Source: JAGQSZ01 sp049647585
GTDB taxonomy: Bacteria > Actinomycetota > Acidimicrobiia > Acidimicrobiales > Microtrichaceae
Length of the DNA stretch: 64,000 nucleotides
Direction of reading: 5' to 3'
NCBI GenBank assembly: GCA_049647585.1
Contig: JBARXY010000011.1
Coordinates: 124,001 to 188,000, forward strand
Position numbers and translations under genes: made by a program. The notes under the pieces were generated by a model, which was not told where the DNA came from, did no database searches, and saw only the letters and a program-made list of their open reading frames with translations. Position 1 is the stretch's first letter, and each line of letters opens with the position of its first letter. Below, piece after piece: positions 17,348 through 25,656 of the stretch.

Positions 17348-20300
17348 CTACGCGGACTCGCCCGTCAGCGATGAACTCACTGCTTCGGGCTTCTCAGGGG
17401 GAACCAGTTCCCGGAGCGCCTTCACGATGTCTGTGGCCGTCGACGGTCCGCCGGCGACCGGAAGTCGCAGCTCCCTGTCAGCTTCACGGTATGCGCTGCC
17501 CTTGTAGAGACGGGCCAGTCGCATCTGCTTGGACTGCGGCAGTACCACCGGGGAAATCTGGGCAACCAGACCACCGCCCGAGAGCGCCGGATTCTTGGTG
17601 ACAGTGACGTTCGTGATCGAAGTGCGGACGCATTCGGCACGTAGACGTGCGACGTCAAGCAGGGCCGAAGCCGGAGCCGGAACCGCTCCAAAGCGGTCCT
17701 CCCACTCGCTTGCAATGTCATCGACATCGGCGTCGGACTGGACGGAGGCGAGCCGCCGATAGGCATCGAGTCGGAGGTCGTCGCGTTCGACATAGTCCGG
17801 AGGAAGGAACGCCGGCATCGGCAGTTCCAGAACGATTTCGTCCGGCTCCTCCTTGGTTTCCCCGTTGAGTTCCGAGATCGCCTCGTTGACCATCTGCACG
17901 TAGAGGTCGTACCCGACAGCAGCCACGTGACCGGACTGCCCTGTTCCCAGCAAATTGCCGGCGCCGCGGATCTCGAGGTCGCGCATGGCGATCCGGAAGC
18001 CTGAGCCCAGCTCGGTGGCTTCGCCGATCGTCTTGAGGCGTTCGTAGGCGTCCTCGCTCAACTGACGGTCCTGGGGGAAGAAGAGATAGGCGTAGGCCCG
18101 TTGGCCAGCACGTCCGACACGGCCGCGCAGCTGGTGCAGCTGCCCCAGACCGAGCAGGTCGGCGCGCTCGACCACCAGGGTGTTGACCGTCGGCATGTCG
18201 ATACCGGACTCAATGATCGTTGTGCATACAAGCACGTCGTACTCGCCCTGCCAGAAGTCGACGACGACCTTCTCGAGGCTGCCTTCGTCCATCTGCCCGT
18301 GTGCGACCGCAATCCTGGCCTCGGGCACCAACTCCTGGAGTCGTGCCGCCTGCAGGTCGATGTCACGGACCCGATTGTGGACGTAGAAGACCTGCCCTTC
18401 ACGCAACAGCTCGCGTCGGATCGACTCGGTTACGGCCCGTTCGTCGTACTCACCTACATAGGTGAGAATCGGCTGTCGCGCCGCGGGTGGCGTGTTCAGC
18501 AACGAAAGGTCACGAATCCCCGTGAGGCTCATTTCGAGGGTTCTGGGGATCGGCGTTGCGGTCAGGGTGAGGACGTCGACCGCAGCCTTGAACTGCTTGA
18601 TCGACTCCTTGTGCGAAACACCGAAGCGCTGTTCCTCGTCGACCACCAATAGACCGAGCTTTTTGAATGAGATGTCGTTGGACAGGAGCCGATGGGTCCC
18701 GATGACTATGTCCACCTCACCGCTGGCGAGTCGTTGGACCACCGAACGGGACTGGGCCGGAGTGAGAAAGCGTGACAACGATTCCACCCTGACCGGAAAT
18801 CCCGCGAAGCGGTCGCTGAAGGTCTGATAGTGCTGCTGGGCCAACAGTGTCGTAGGGACCAGGATCGCCACCTGGAAGCCATCCTGGACCGCCTTGAAGG
18901 CTGCGCGGATGGCGACCTCGGTTTTGCCGAAACCGACGTCGCCGCAGACGAGCCGGTCCATCGGGACCGTCGACTCCATGTCCTGTTTGACCGCATCGAT
19001 AGCGGTGAGCTGGTCGGTTGTTTCTTGGAACGGGAAAGAGAGTTCCATTTCGCGCTGCCACGGCGTGTCCGGTCCGAAGGCGTGGCCCGGGGTCGAGACT
19101 CGGGTCTGGTAGAGAACCACTAGCTCCTGGGCGATCTCGGCGACAGCTGAGCGGACCTTGGCCTTGGCCCGCGAGAAGTCGGCCCCACCCATCTTGTTGA
19201 GTCGCGGCGTCTCTCCACCCGAGTAGAGCCGGACGGTTTCGATCTGATCGGAGGGCACGTACAACTTGTCGCCGCCGCGGTACTCCAGCAGCAGGTAGTC
19301 GCGCTCGATTCCGCCCATTGCCCGCTTGACCATCCCGTCGAACCTGCCAACACCGTGCACCTGGTGCACGACGTGGTCACCGACTTTCAGGTCCTCGAAG
19401 AAATGCTGGCTATCGCGCTTTGGCGCCCTCGCCGCGCGATGGGTCCGGCGCCTACCGGACAGGTCCGCCTCGGCCAGGAAGGCCAGCTTCAACGCCGGAA
19501 AGATACAGCCACGTTCGAGCGGCGCGACGACTATGCGACCACCCGGCTGGCGCAGGCGGTCACCCGGTACGGCCGAGCCGTCCTCGGGCATCAGAGCCGG
19601 GAACGACAGACCGTGCTCGGTCAGGAGGCGGTCGATCCGACCGGCGGAGCCGCGCCCGTCGGCGCAGACCACAACGGAGTATCCCTCGTTGATCAGCTGT
19701 CGCAACTGGGTGACGAGTGCGGTGCCCTCCCCTACTGCGGGGGGCCACGCCAGTGCCGATACAGCCGGCGAGTCCGGTGAGTCCGGCACACCTGCGAGTG
19801 ACCAGACGGGGGCGTCGGTCCGCGCCAGCAGTCGGTCGAAACCCAGGTGCAGTCTGGGCAGGCCGGATTCGGACTCATCCGGGTCCAGACCCCAGGTTCG
19901 GGACAACGACAGGGCCAGATCGTGTTCCTCGTCGACTATGTCGTTGGCACGGTCCTTCAGACGGCGGGGGTCGACCAGCAGCACCTGCCCGTCTGCCGGA
20001 ATGAGGTCGAAAATGACACGTTCGTCGTCGATCAACCACGGCAGCCAGGCCTCCATGCCCTCGAAGGTCTCTCCGTCGGCAAAACGCTGCCACTGCTCAC
20101 GACCCCAGGGCTCGGTGGCCATGAGCTTCTCGGCCCGTTGTGCCACCGCTTCGTCCGGCAGAAGCTCACGGGCCGGAAATATCTGGATCTGATCGACGTC
20201 GGTGGTCGAACGCTGGTCGCCGGGTGAGAACTCGGTCAGGCGTTCGACCTCGTCCCCCCAGAAATCCAGCCGGACCGGTCGATCACCGGTCGAGGGGAAG

Positions 20301-20911
20301 ATGTCGATGATCGAACCCCGCACCGCAATCTCGCCACGGTGCTCGACCTGGTACTCGCGGCGATAGCCGCTCATGACCAGATCCTCGATGAGTTTCAGGG
20401 AATCGAGTTCTATTCCCGCCGAAACCTGAATCGGCTCGAGGTCGTCGAGGCCAGGACCGAGGCGCTGGGCCAAGGCACGGGCGGGAACCACGACGATCGC
20501 GAGTGTCGGGTCGGCGTTGCGCAGTCTCCACAAGGTGCGTAGGCGCAGTCCCATAGTTTCGACCGACGGGCTTACGCGCTCGAACGGAAGTGTCTCCCAC
20601 GCAGGGAACATCTCCACCGATTCCGCTGGCAGGAAGTTGGCAAGATCTGCAGCGAGTCGCTCGGCATCGGCCACCGAAGGCGTGGCGACGAGCACGGGTG
20701 ATCGTCGTGACGCTTCGTGGAGCCCCGCGACCGTGAACGCCCTGGCCGCTTCCGGCACGACGAGCACCGTCGAGCGGCGACCGAGTGCAGCGAGCACTCC
20801 CGGCTCGTCCCGGAGGAGTTGATTTAGCCCACCGAGGGCTGGTTGGGGCGCGCCAACGGAGTCGGATCCACTCATTTCTGGAAAGCTACCGCGGGTGGGG
20901 GACATCGCCAT
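17348..20911 (-). CDS. mfd: Transcription-repair coupling factor Mfd
   Basis: 1187 residues, full family length. It displaces stalled RNA polymerase and recruits UvrA for strand-specific repair. Domains in order: UvrB-like region (ATPSVADAERLAADLA, FPAWETLPFERVSPS); polymerase-interaction CarD-like domain (VHQVHGVGRFDGMVKR); helicase lobe 1 with Walker A GDVGFGKTEVA and DEEQ box VVDEEQRFG; lobe 2 with FVYHNRV-like YVHNRVRDI and QLRGRVGRAGQRAYA; and the C-terminal TRCF domain. The start is ATG 20911 or ATG 20875; no strong ribosome site marks either. Downstream genes follow within five bases. The divergent transporter gene starts only about 25 bases away. Confidence 0.97.
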   Translation of the reverse strand: MAMSPTRGSFPEMSGSDSVGAPQPALGGLNQLLRDEPGVLAALGRRSTVLVVPEAARAFTVAGLHEASRRSPVLVATPSVADAERLAADLANFLPAESVEMFPAWETLPFERVSPSVETMGLRLRTLWRLRNADPTLAIVVVPARALAQRLGPGLDDLEPIQVSAGIELDSLKLIEDLVMSGYRREYQVEHRGEIAVRGSIIDIFPSTGDRPVRLDFWGDEVERLTEFSPGDQRSTTDVDQIQIFPARELLPDEAVAQRAEKLMATEPWGREQWQRFADGETFEGMEAWLPWLIDDERVIFDLIPADGQVLLVDPRRLKDRANDIVDEEHDLALSLSRTWGLDPDESESGLPRLHLGFDRLLARTDAPVWSLAGVPDSPDSPAVSALAWPPAVGEGTALVTQLRQLINEGYSVVVCADGRGSAGRIDRLLTEHGLSFPALMPEDGSAVPGDRLRQPGGRIVVAPLERGCIFPALKLAFLAEADLSGRRRTHRAARAPKRDSQHFFEDLKVGDHVVHQVHGVGRFDGMVKRAMGGIERDYLLLEYRGGDKLYVPSDQIETVRLYSGGETPRLNKMGGADFSRAKAKVRSAVAEIAQELVVLYQTRVSTPGHAFGPDTPWQREMELSFPFQETTDQLTAIDAVKQDMESTVPMDRLVCGDVGFGKTEVAIRAAFKAVQDGFQVAILVPTTLLAQQHYQTFSDRFAGFPVRVESLSRFLTPAQSRSVVQRLASGEVDIVIGTHRLLSNDISFKKLGLLVVDEEQRFGVSHKESIKQFKAAVDVLTLTATPIPRTLEMSLTGIRDLSLLNTPPAARQPILTYVGEYDERAVTESIRRELLREGQVFYVHNRVRDIDLQAARLQELVPEARIAVAHGQMDEGSLEKVVVDFWQGEYDVLVCTTIIESGIDMPTVNTLVVERADLLGLGQLHQLRGRVGRAGQRAYAYLFFPQDRQLSEDAYERLKTIGEATELGSGFRIAMRDLEIRGAGNLLGTGQSGHVAAVGYDLYVQMVNEAISELNGETKEEPDEIVLELPMPAFLPPDYVERDDLRLDAYRRLASVQSDADVDDIASEWEDRFGAVPAPASALLDVARLRAECVRTSITNVTVTKNPALSGGGLVAQISPVVLPQSKQMRLARLYKGSAYREADRELRLPVAGGPSTATDIVKALRELVPPEKPEAVSSSLTGESA

Positions 20912-20935
20912 TTCGTGTGCGAGGATCGACGCCCT

Positions 20936-21829
20936 ATGACCGTGCTCCTGGCTGCCCTTTCGGCACTCACTTTCGGCACCGGAGACTTTCTGGGAGGCCT
21001 GTCGTCCAAGCGGATGTCGGCGGCAGTGGCCACGATCACCGCCCAGTTCGTCGGACTGGTGCTGATTCTGGCCGTCTGCCTGGTGGTCACCGGCAGTCCG
21101 ACAGGTCGGGACTTCTGGATGGGCGCGCTCGCTGGGGCTGCGGGGGGCGGCGGACTGACGATGTTCTATTGGGCAATGTCGGTCGGCCCGATGAGCGTCA
21201 TCGCGCCCGTATCGGCATTGCTCAACGCCTTTGTTCCAGTCCTCGCGGGTTTCGTCAAGGGTGAACGACCGGCCCCACTTGCGCTCCTTGGCATCATCGT
21301 GGCGGTGCCCGCAATCCTGTTGATCAGCCGCGAACCGAGCGAACCCGAGAAGATTCTGGCGGGTAGCGCTCCAAGCGATGGGTCCGGGTCGCGCCAGAGG
21401 ACCATGCTCAGCCGGATCGGAGGGCTCCCGGTGGTGGCCGGGGCGGTGGCCGGTGTCTGCTTCGGGTTCTTCTTCGTATTCCTGAACGAAGCCTCGAACG
21501 ACAGCGGGCTCTGGCCAATCGTGAGCGCCCGCGCCACCGCTGTAATTGTCGTGACCGCAGCAGCGCTCGTGACCAGGGTGAGCATGCCGACAAAGACTGG
21601 CCTACTCCTGGCAGCCGGAGCCGGGTGTCTGGACGTTGTCGGAAACACTTTTTACCTGCTCGCTACGAGACGAGGACTCATCATCCTGGTGGGAGTCGTG
21701 AGCGCCATGTACCCGGCATCAACGGTCCTGCTCGCGCGATCGGTGCTCAAGGAGCGGATGGCCCGACACCAGATACTCGGGCTGGTGATAGCCGGCCTCG
21801 CGGTGACCCTCATCGCCCTCGCCGCCTAA
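20936..21829 (+). CDS. EamA/DMT family transporter
   Basis: 297 residues from ATG 20936, with GAGG 11 bases upstream; the frame extends further left but that part overlaps mfd. About ten hydrophobic helices in two EamA halves, the first starting LLAALSALTFGTGDFLGG and the second GLPVVAGAVAGVCFGFFFVFL, ending in VSAMYPASTVLLARSVLKERMARHQILG, the standard EamA repeat end. Members export or import small metabolites in the inner membrane. Substrate unknown. It is convergent with pth. Confidence 0.88.
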   Translation: MTVLLAALSALTFGTGDFLGGLSSKRMSAAVATITAQFVGLVLILAVCLVVTGSPTGRDFWMGALAGAAGGGGLTMFYWAMSVGPMSVIAPVSALLNAFVPVLAGFVKGERPAPLALLGIIVAVPAILLISREPSEPEKILAGSAPSDGSGSRQRTMLSRIGGLPVVAGAVAGVCFGFFFVFLNEASNDSGLWPIVSARATAVIVVTAAALVTRVSMPTKTGLLLAAGAGCLDVVGNTFYLLATRRGLIILVGVVSAMYPASTVLLARSVLKERMARHQILGLVIAGLAVTLIALAA

Positions 21830-21926
21830 CCATCCGAATCGTCCGTTCGGCGCGCAGTGGCCCGCGCTGCCAAGTCCCCTCGCTACCGCAGCCTGCGCCG
21901 CCCGGTTGCCCAGCGGAGCGGCTAGT

Positions 21927-22565
21927 TCAGTCCTCGGGTGTGGCGTTGACCGTCTGCATTGCGGCTTCGACTCCGCCCGCCAGGATCAGCTCAACCGCGT
22001 CTGCGGCGCGCTCGCAGGCAATGTCGAAGTCTGTCCGTAGCGACTTGGGGATCTTGGCCAGCACCCAGTCAGCTCCCTTGGCGGCACCTCCGGGCGGCTT
22101 GTCCACCCCGATGCGCACCCGCGAGTAGTCCTGGGTGCCCAGATGCTGAGTGAGCGAGCGGAGGCCGTTGTTTCCTGCGAGGCCACCACCGGACTTGACC
22201 TTGATACGCCCCGGAGGCAGGTCGAGTTCGTCGTGGATGACGACCAGGTTGGAGTAGTCGGAGATGTCGTAGCGGCGGAGAAGTTTCGCCGCCGCCTGAC
22301 CGGATTCATTCATCCAGGTCATCGGAACCGCAACGACCACGCGACGATCGCCTATACGAATATCGGCGACCGATGCGCTCATTTTGGGATCGTCGCGAAG
22401 ACGATCCTGATACCTGCCTGCCAGAATCCGAGCAGCGTCAGCGCCAAGGTTGTGACGAGTGTTGGCGTACGTCTCGCCCGGATTGCCCAGACCGATCACC
22501 AAGAGGTCGCGGGGGTTACCCGGCCGTTCGTCTCGGTCCCGCCTGGAAGTTCCGCCCAGCTTCAT
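21927..22565 (-). CDS. pth: Peptidyl-tRNA hydrolase
   Basis: 212 residues with a ~18-residue basic N-terminal extension. It recycles tRNA by cleaving peptidyl-tRNA released from stalled ribosomes. Key motifs: VIGLGNPGETYANTRHNLGADA with the catalytic His in TRHN, PMTWMNESGQA with the substrate-binding Asn, VVIHDELDLPPGRIKVKSGGGLAGNNGLRS and RIGVDKPPG. It follows rplY by 20 bases, the usual actinobacterial rplY-pth pair. Confidence 0.95.
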   Translation of the reverse strand: MKLGGTSRRDRDERPGNPRDLLVIGLGNPGETYANTRHNLGADAARILAGRYQDRLRDDPKMSASVADIRIGDRRVVVAVPMTWMNESGQAAAKLLRRYDISDYSNLVVIHDELDLPPGRIKVKSGGGLAGNNGLRSLTQHLGTQDYSRVRIGVDKPPGGAAKGADWVLAKIPKSLRTDFDIACERAADAVELILAGGVEAAMQTVNATPED

Positions 22566-22585
22566 CGTGAGCCGGCCGTTCCGCC

Positions 22586-23200
22586 TCAGCCCTCGGTGGC
22601 CTCGGCCTCTTCAGTGTCGCCGGAGCCCTTGGACACCACTGCGGCCCTGGTCAGCTCGGCGGTGACGACAGCCTGCTGCGGCTTCGAGAGACAGACGCTC
22701 CCCTCGGGTAGCTCCAGGTCCTTGACCAGCAGCGAGCGGTCCAGGGTCATGCCCGAGATGTCGACCTCGATCGAGTTCGGAATCGCGTCGGGACGCACTC
22801 GGACCTTGAGCTTGTTGAGGCGCTGCTCGGTCATTCCACCGTTGACTGTCACCTGCTTGGGCTCGCCGACGAGAATGATCGGCACCTCGAGCTCGACCGG
22901 CTTGGTCGGATTGATGCGCATGAAGTCGATGTGGATCACGTCACGGCGTACCGGGTGTCGCTGGACCTCACGGACGAGAACCTGATCGGTATCGCCGTCG
23001 ACGGTCAGGGCCACGAGAGCGTTTGACCCGGCACCGGTGGTCATCGCCCTACGGAGCTCAGCTCTGGCAACCGAAATGGACAGCGACGGCTTGCCGGCTC
23101 CGTACACAACGCCGGGAACGCTGTTCTCGAGTCGGGCACGCCGTGAGTCGGAAGTACCGGTCTTGCGACCTAGAGAGGCGGTGAGGGTGACCTCGGACAT
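22586..23200 (-). CDS. rplY: Ribosomal protein bL25 (CTC form)
   Basis: 204 residues: N-terminal L25 5S-rRNA-binding domain (LTASLGRKTGTSDSRRARLENSVPGVVYG) and the C-terminal TL5/CTC beta domain with VPIILVGEPKQV and DISGMTLDRSLLVKDLELPEG, followed by an acidic Glu-rich tail. It binds 5S rRNA in the large subunit. A hairpin lies in the 132-bp gap behind the upstream prs gene, so rplY-pth may be transcribed partly independently. Confidence 0.95.
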   Translation of the reverse strand: MSEVTLTASLGRKTGTSDSRRARLENSVPGVVYGAGKPSLSISVARAELRRAMTTGAGSNALVALTVDGDTDQVLVREVQRHPVRRDVIHIDFMRINPTKPVELEVPIILVGEPKQVTVNGGMTEQRLNKLKVRVRPDAIPNSIEVDISGMTLDRSLLVKDLELPEGSVCLSKPQQAVVTAELTRAAVVSKGSGDTEEAEATEG

Positions 23201-23289
23201 GGAACAACTCCTGGGAAGGGACTACAGATGCCGGTTCGCGACGTGAAGCGGCGTTGGGCCGAAGGGAAACTGTACTTGTGGAAAGCCCT

Positions 23290-23312
23290 GCGCCGCCAGA
23301 CCGCGGCGGCGC
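23290..23312 (-). terminator. GC-rich hairpin between prs and rplY
   Basis: A perfect 8-bp stem, GCGCCGCC paired with GGCGGCGC around a 7-nt loop, lies 20 bases after the prs stop codon. No T-run follows on the minus strand, so it could be an attenuator, an RNA-processing site or a weak terminator. Confidence 0.4.
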
Positions 23313-23332
23313 CCTATGGGGGAAGGACGGAC

Positions 23333-24316
23333 TCAGCTCTGGTTCTGTCCGTCGAAGATCTCTGACACGGACGTGTCCTCGAACACGGCGTCGATGGCAT
23401 CCGCGATGATCTGTGCGGCGGAAAGCACCTCGATCTTGTCGATGCGCTTCTCGGGAGGCAACGGCAACGTGTTCGTGACCACGACCTTCTCGATGACGGA
23501 GTTCTTCAGCCGGTCGATGGCCGGTCCCGAGAAGACCCCGTGGGTCGCTGCGCAATAGATCGCGCTGGCTCCACGCTCGCTCAGCTGTTCCGCGGCGGCG
23601 CAGATGGTCCCGGCGGTGTCGATCATGTCGTCGATCAGAACGCAGGGCCGACCGGCGACCTCGCCGACGACGTCCTTGGCTTCGACGGTGTTCTTGGCCC
23701 CGCGGACACGACGCTTATGAACGATCGCCAGGTCTGCGTGGAGCTGGTTGGCGTAGCGCTCGGCAACCTTCACGCGACCGGCATCGGGCGATACGACAAC
23801 CAGGTCGTCGGGGAGCGTTCTCGCCATCCAGTCGATGAGGACAGGCATGGCCGTCAGATGGTCGACCGGGCCGTCGAAGAATCCTTGGATCTGGCCGGAA
23901 TGCAGATCGACGCTGACGATCCGCTTTGCTCCTGCCACGGTGAACATGTTGGCCAGAAGCTTCGCCGTGATCGGCTCGCGTCCTTCGGCCTTACGGTCCT
24001 GACGCCCATATCCGTAGAACGGGGCGACCACCGTGATGCGCTTTGCCGACGCACGCTGGGCGGCGTCCACCATGATCAGCTGTTCCATCAGCGCGTCGTT
24101 GACGGACATTTCGTTGGTGGAGCAGTGCCCCTGGAAGATGAACAGGTCTGCGCCCCTGATCGACTCGCCGTAGCGACAGTGGAGCTCGCCGTTGGCGAAC
24201 TCTGCAATCTGGACGGGGCCGAGAGTCTCTCCCAGCCGCTCGGCCACCTCTTCGGCGAGCTCTCGGTTGACTCTCCCAGCGACGATCGTCAACCGCTTCT
24301 TGGTGACCAGTTCCAC
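23333..24316 (-). CDS. prs: Ribose-phosphate pyrophosphokinase
   Basis: 327 residues. It makes PRPP from ribose 5-phosphate and ATP for nucleotide, His and Trp synthesis. The sequence shows FANGELHCRYGESIRGADLFIFQ, PYYGYGRQDRK-like APFYGYGRQDRKAEGREPITAKL, VDLHSGQIQGFFD and the PRPP-binding loop CVLIDDMIDTAGTICAAA. It lies 64 bases downstream of glmU, as in many actinobacteria. Its product is also the co-substrate of the Upp encoded at 45 kb. Confidence 0.96.
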   Translation of the reverse strand: MELVTKKRLTIVAGRVNRELAEEVAERLGETLGPVQIAEFANGELHCRYGESIRGADLFIFQGHCSTNEMSVNDALMEQLIMVDAAQRASAKRITVVAPFYGYGRQDRKAEGREPITAKLLANMFTVAGAKRIVSVDLHSGQIQGFFDGPVDHLTAMPVLIDWMARTLPDDLVVVSPDAGRVKVAERYANQLHADLAIVHKRRVRGAKNTVEAKDVVGEVAGRPCVLIDDMIDTAGTICAAAEQLSERGASAIYCAATHGVFSGPAIDRLKNSVIEKVVVTNTLPLPPEKRIDKIEVLSAAQIIADAIDAVFEDTSVSEIFDGQNQS

Positions 24317-24380
24317 CGTTCGCCTCCTGTTTGAATGCCGCTCGACATCCCGCCGTCGAGTCGGGCCTCACTGACCCATC

Positions 24381-25481
24381 TCAGGCAGTGTAGAACGGCC
24401 CGGTATTCGAGTCAGATGGAACTTCGTCGCCGGTCGTCAGCGAGGCAAACGGGCCGACCACCGAGCGGTCGTTGATGCGGGCACCGACTGCCGTTGTCGA
24501 GCGAATCTGACAGTCGACGCCCACCACCGTGTCGACGAGGTGGGTATTGGGCCCGACCTCGCTGCCCGAACCGACGACGGTTGCGCCCTGAAGAATCACT
24601 CCGGGGAACAGGGTTACGTCGCGGGCGACCTCGACGGTGGTGTCGATGTAGACGGCCGACGGGTCGACGATCGTCACCCCAGAACGCAGCAGCGCATCGT
24701 TGGTGCGCGAGCGGAGTCCGGCTTCGGCGGCGGCCAACTGGACCCGGTCGTTTATGCCCTGAACCTCGGCCGAGTCGTCGACGATCATCGAATCGACCCG
24801 GTGTCCCGCGCCAGAAAGCACTCCGATCACGTCGGTCAGGTAGTACTCGCCCTGCTTGTTGTCGGGCTCGACCCGACGTAGAGCCGGAGCGAGAAGATTT
24901 CGCCGGAAGACGTAGATCGACGTGTTGACCTCGTCGATTGCCAATTCCTCGTCGGTACCGTCGCTCTGTTCGACGATACCGACGACGCTGTCGTCCTTGC
25001 CCCGAATCACCCGGCCGTACCCGGTCGGGTCGTCCATCACCGCCGAAAGCAGGGTCGCGGCTGCGCCACTTCCGCGATGCTGCTCGACAAGCGCGGCAAT
25101 GGTCGAGGAACGCAACAGTGGGGCATCTCCGGGAAGGACCAGGACGTCGTAGTCGTCCGACTCATCTGCATCATCGGGAAGTCCGACCAGACCGACCAGA
25201 GTCGCGTCACCGGTCCCACGTTGCTCGCGCTGCTCGACGAACTCGATGTGCACGCCGTGGGACAGTTCCTGCATCTTCTTGGTGACCCATTCGGCCTTGT
25301 GGCCGACAACGATTACCGCTCTCTCGGCATCGGTCGCGCTGATGGCGTCGAGCACGTACATAAGCATCGGGCGTCCACACAGCCGGTGCAGAGGCTTGGG
25401 CCGTTCTGAACGCATACGACTCCCCTCGCCGGCGGCAAGAATTACCGCCGAGAGGGGGCCGTGAGTTGAAGAGCTATTCAT
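24381..25481 (-). CDS. glmU: UDP-GlcNAc pyrophosphorylase, GlmU-like, lacking the acetyltransferase half
   Basis: 366 residues from ATG 25481. The uridyltransferase domain is complete: LSAVILAAGEGSRMRSERPKPLHRLCGRPM, EFVEQREQRGTGDA, VLPGDAPLL, GYGRVIR, NTSIYVFRR and NKQGEYYLTDVIG. The left-handed beta-helix begins (GVTIVDPSAVYIDTTVEVARDVTLFPGVIL) but the gene ends near GPFASLTTGDEVPSDSNTGPFYTA. Bifunctional GlmU is about 450-495 residues; the ~110 missing residues would carry the GlcN-1-P acetyltransferase active site. Only 64 bases separate it from prs, so no missing segment is hidden there. The start codon lies one base after tRNA-Gln. Confidence 0.88.
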   Translation of the reverse strand: MNSSSTHGPLSAVILAAGEGSRMRSERPKPLHRLCGRPMLMYVLDAISATDAERAVIVVGHKAEWVTKKMQELSHGVHIEFVEQREQRGTGDATLVGLVGLPDDADESDDYDVLVLPGDAPLLRSSTIAALVEQHRGSGAAATLLSAVMDDPTGYGRVIRGKDDSVVGIVEQSDGTDEELAIDEVNTSIYVFRRNLLAPALRRVEPDNKQGEYYLTDVIGVLSGAGHRVDSMIVDDSAEVQGINDRVQLAAAEAGLRSRTNDALLRSGVTIVDPSAVYIDTTVEVARDVTLFPGVILQGATVVGSGSEVGPNTHLVDTVVGVDCQIRSTTAVGARINDRSVVGPFASLTTGDEVPSDSNTGPFYTA

Positions 25482-25482
25482 G

Positions 25483-25555
25483 CTGGCGGGGCAGGGTTCG
25501 AACCTGCATCCTCCTGATCCAAAGTCAGGCGTTTTGCCGATTAAACTACCCGCCA
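25483..25555 (-). tRNA. tRNA-Gln (anticodon UUG)
   Basis: 73 bases fold as a cloverleaf: acceptor TGGCGGG/CCCGCCA with discriminator G, D-arm around TAGTTTAATCGGCAAAACG, anticodon stem CCTGA/TCAGG with loop CTTTGGA (anticodon TTG), and T-arm GCAGG-TTCGAAC-CCTGC. CCA is not encoded. glmU starts one base downstream on the same strand, so both are probably on one transcript and cut apart. Confidence 0.95.
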
Positions 25556-25561
25556 CTGAAA

Positions 25562-25578
25562 GGACGCCTTAGGCGTCC
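25562..25578 (-). terminator. Hairpin plus TTT directly upstream of tRNA-Gln
   Basis: Perfect 7-bp stem GGACGCC-TAA-GGCGTCC followed by TTTC on the minus strand, seven bases before the tRNA. It looks like a short intrinsic terminator for the exopolysaccharide genes upstream, or a leader structure for RNase P. Confidence 0.4.
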
Positions 25579-25584
25579 CGGACA

Positions 25585-25613
25585 ACGCTAGCGCCCCAGC
25601 AACCGCCGGTCAG
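25585..25613 (-). promoter_or_regulatory. Candidate promoter for tRNA-Gln-glmU
   Basis: Minus-35-like CTGACC (25608-25613) and minus-10 TAGCGT (25585-25590, fits TANNNT) are separated by 17 bases on the minus strand. The predicted start would be at or just before the hairpin. Weak match, placed by spacing only. Confidence 0.3.
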
Positions 25614-25618
25614 ACTAC

Positions 25619-25646
25619 TAACTGCGATCGGTTAACTGCGATCGGT
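25619..25646. repeat. Perfect 14-bp tandem duplication
   Basis: taactgcgatcggt occurs twice head to tail, each copy containing the palindrome cgatcg, between the GT2 stop codon and the tRNA promoter candidate. It may be a binding site or a replication-slippage product. Confidence 0.7.
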
Positions 25647-25656
25647 CAATTGACTG

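Noticed and set aside
24341..24362. Hairpin CTCGAC/GTCGAG between glmU and prs
   Set aside because: Six-base arms with an 8-base loop and no T-run; too weak to call a terminator inside an evident operon.
24317..24380. A frameshift hiding the missing GlmU C-terminus
   Set aside because: Only 64 bases lie between the glmU stop and the prs start, far too few for the ~110 missing residues, and no frame there shows hexapeptide repeats.
25482..25556. Upstream extension of glmU to 25556
   Set aside because: The extra 25 codons are the tRNA-Gln gene itself.
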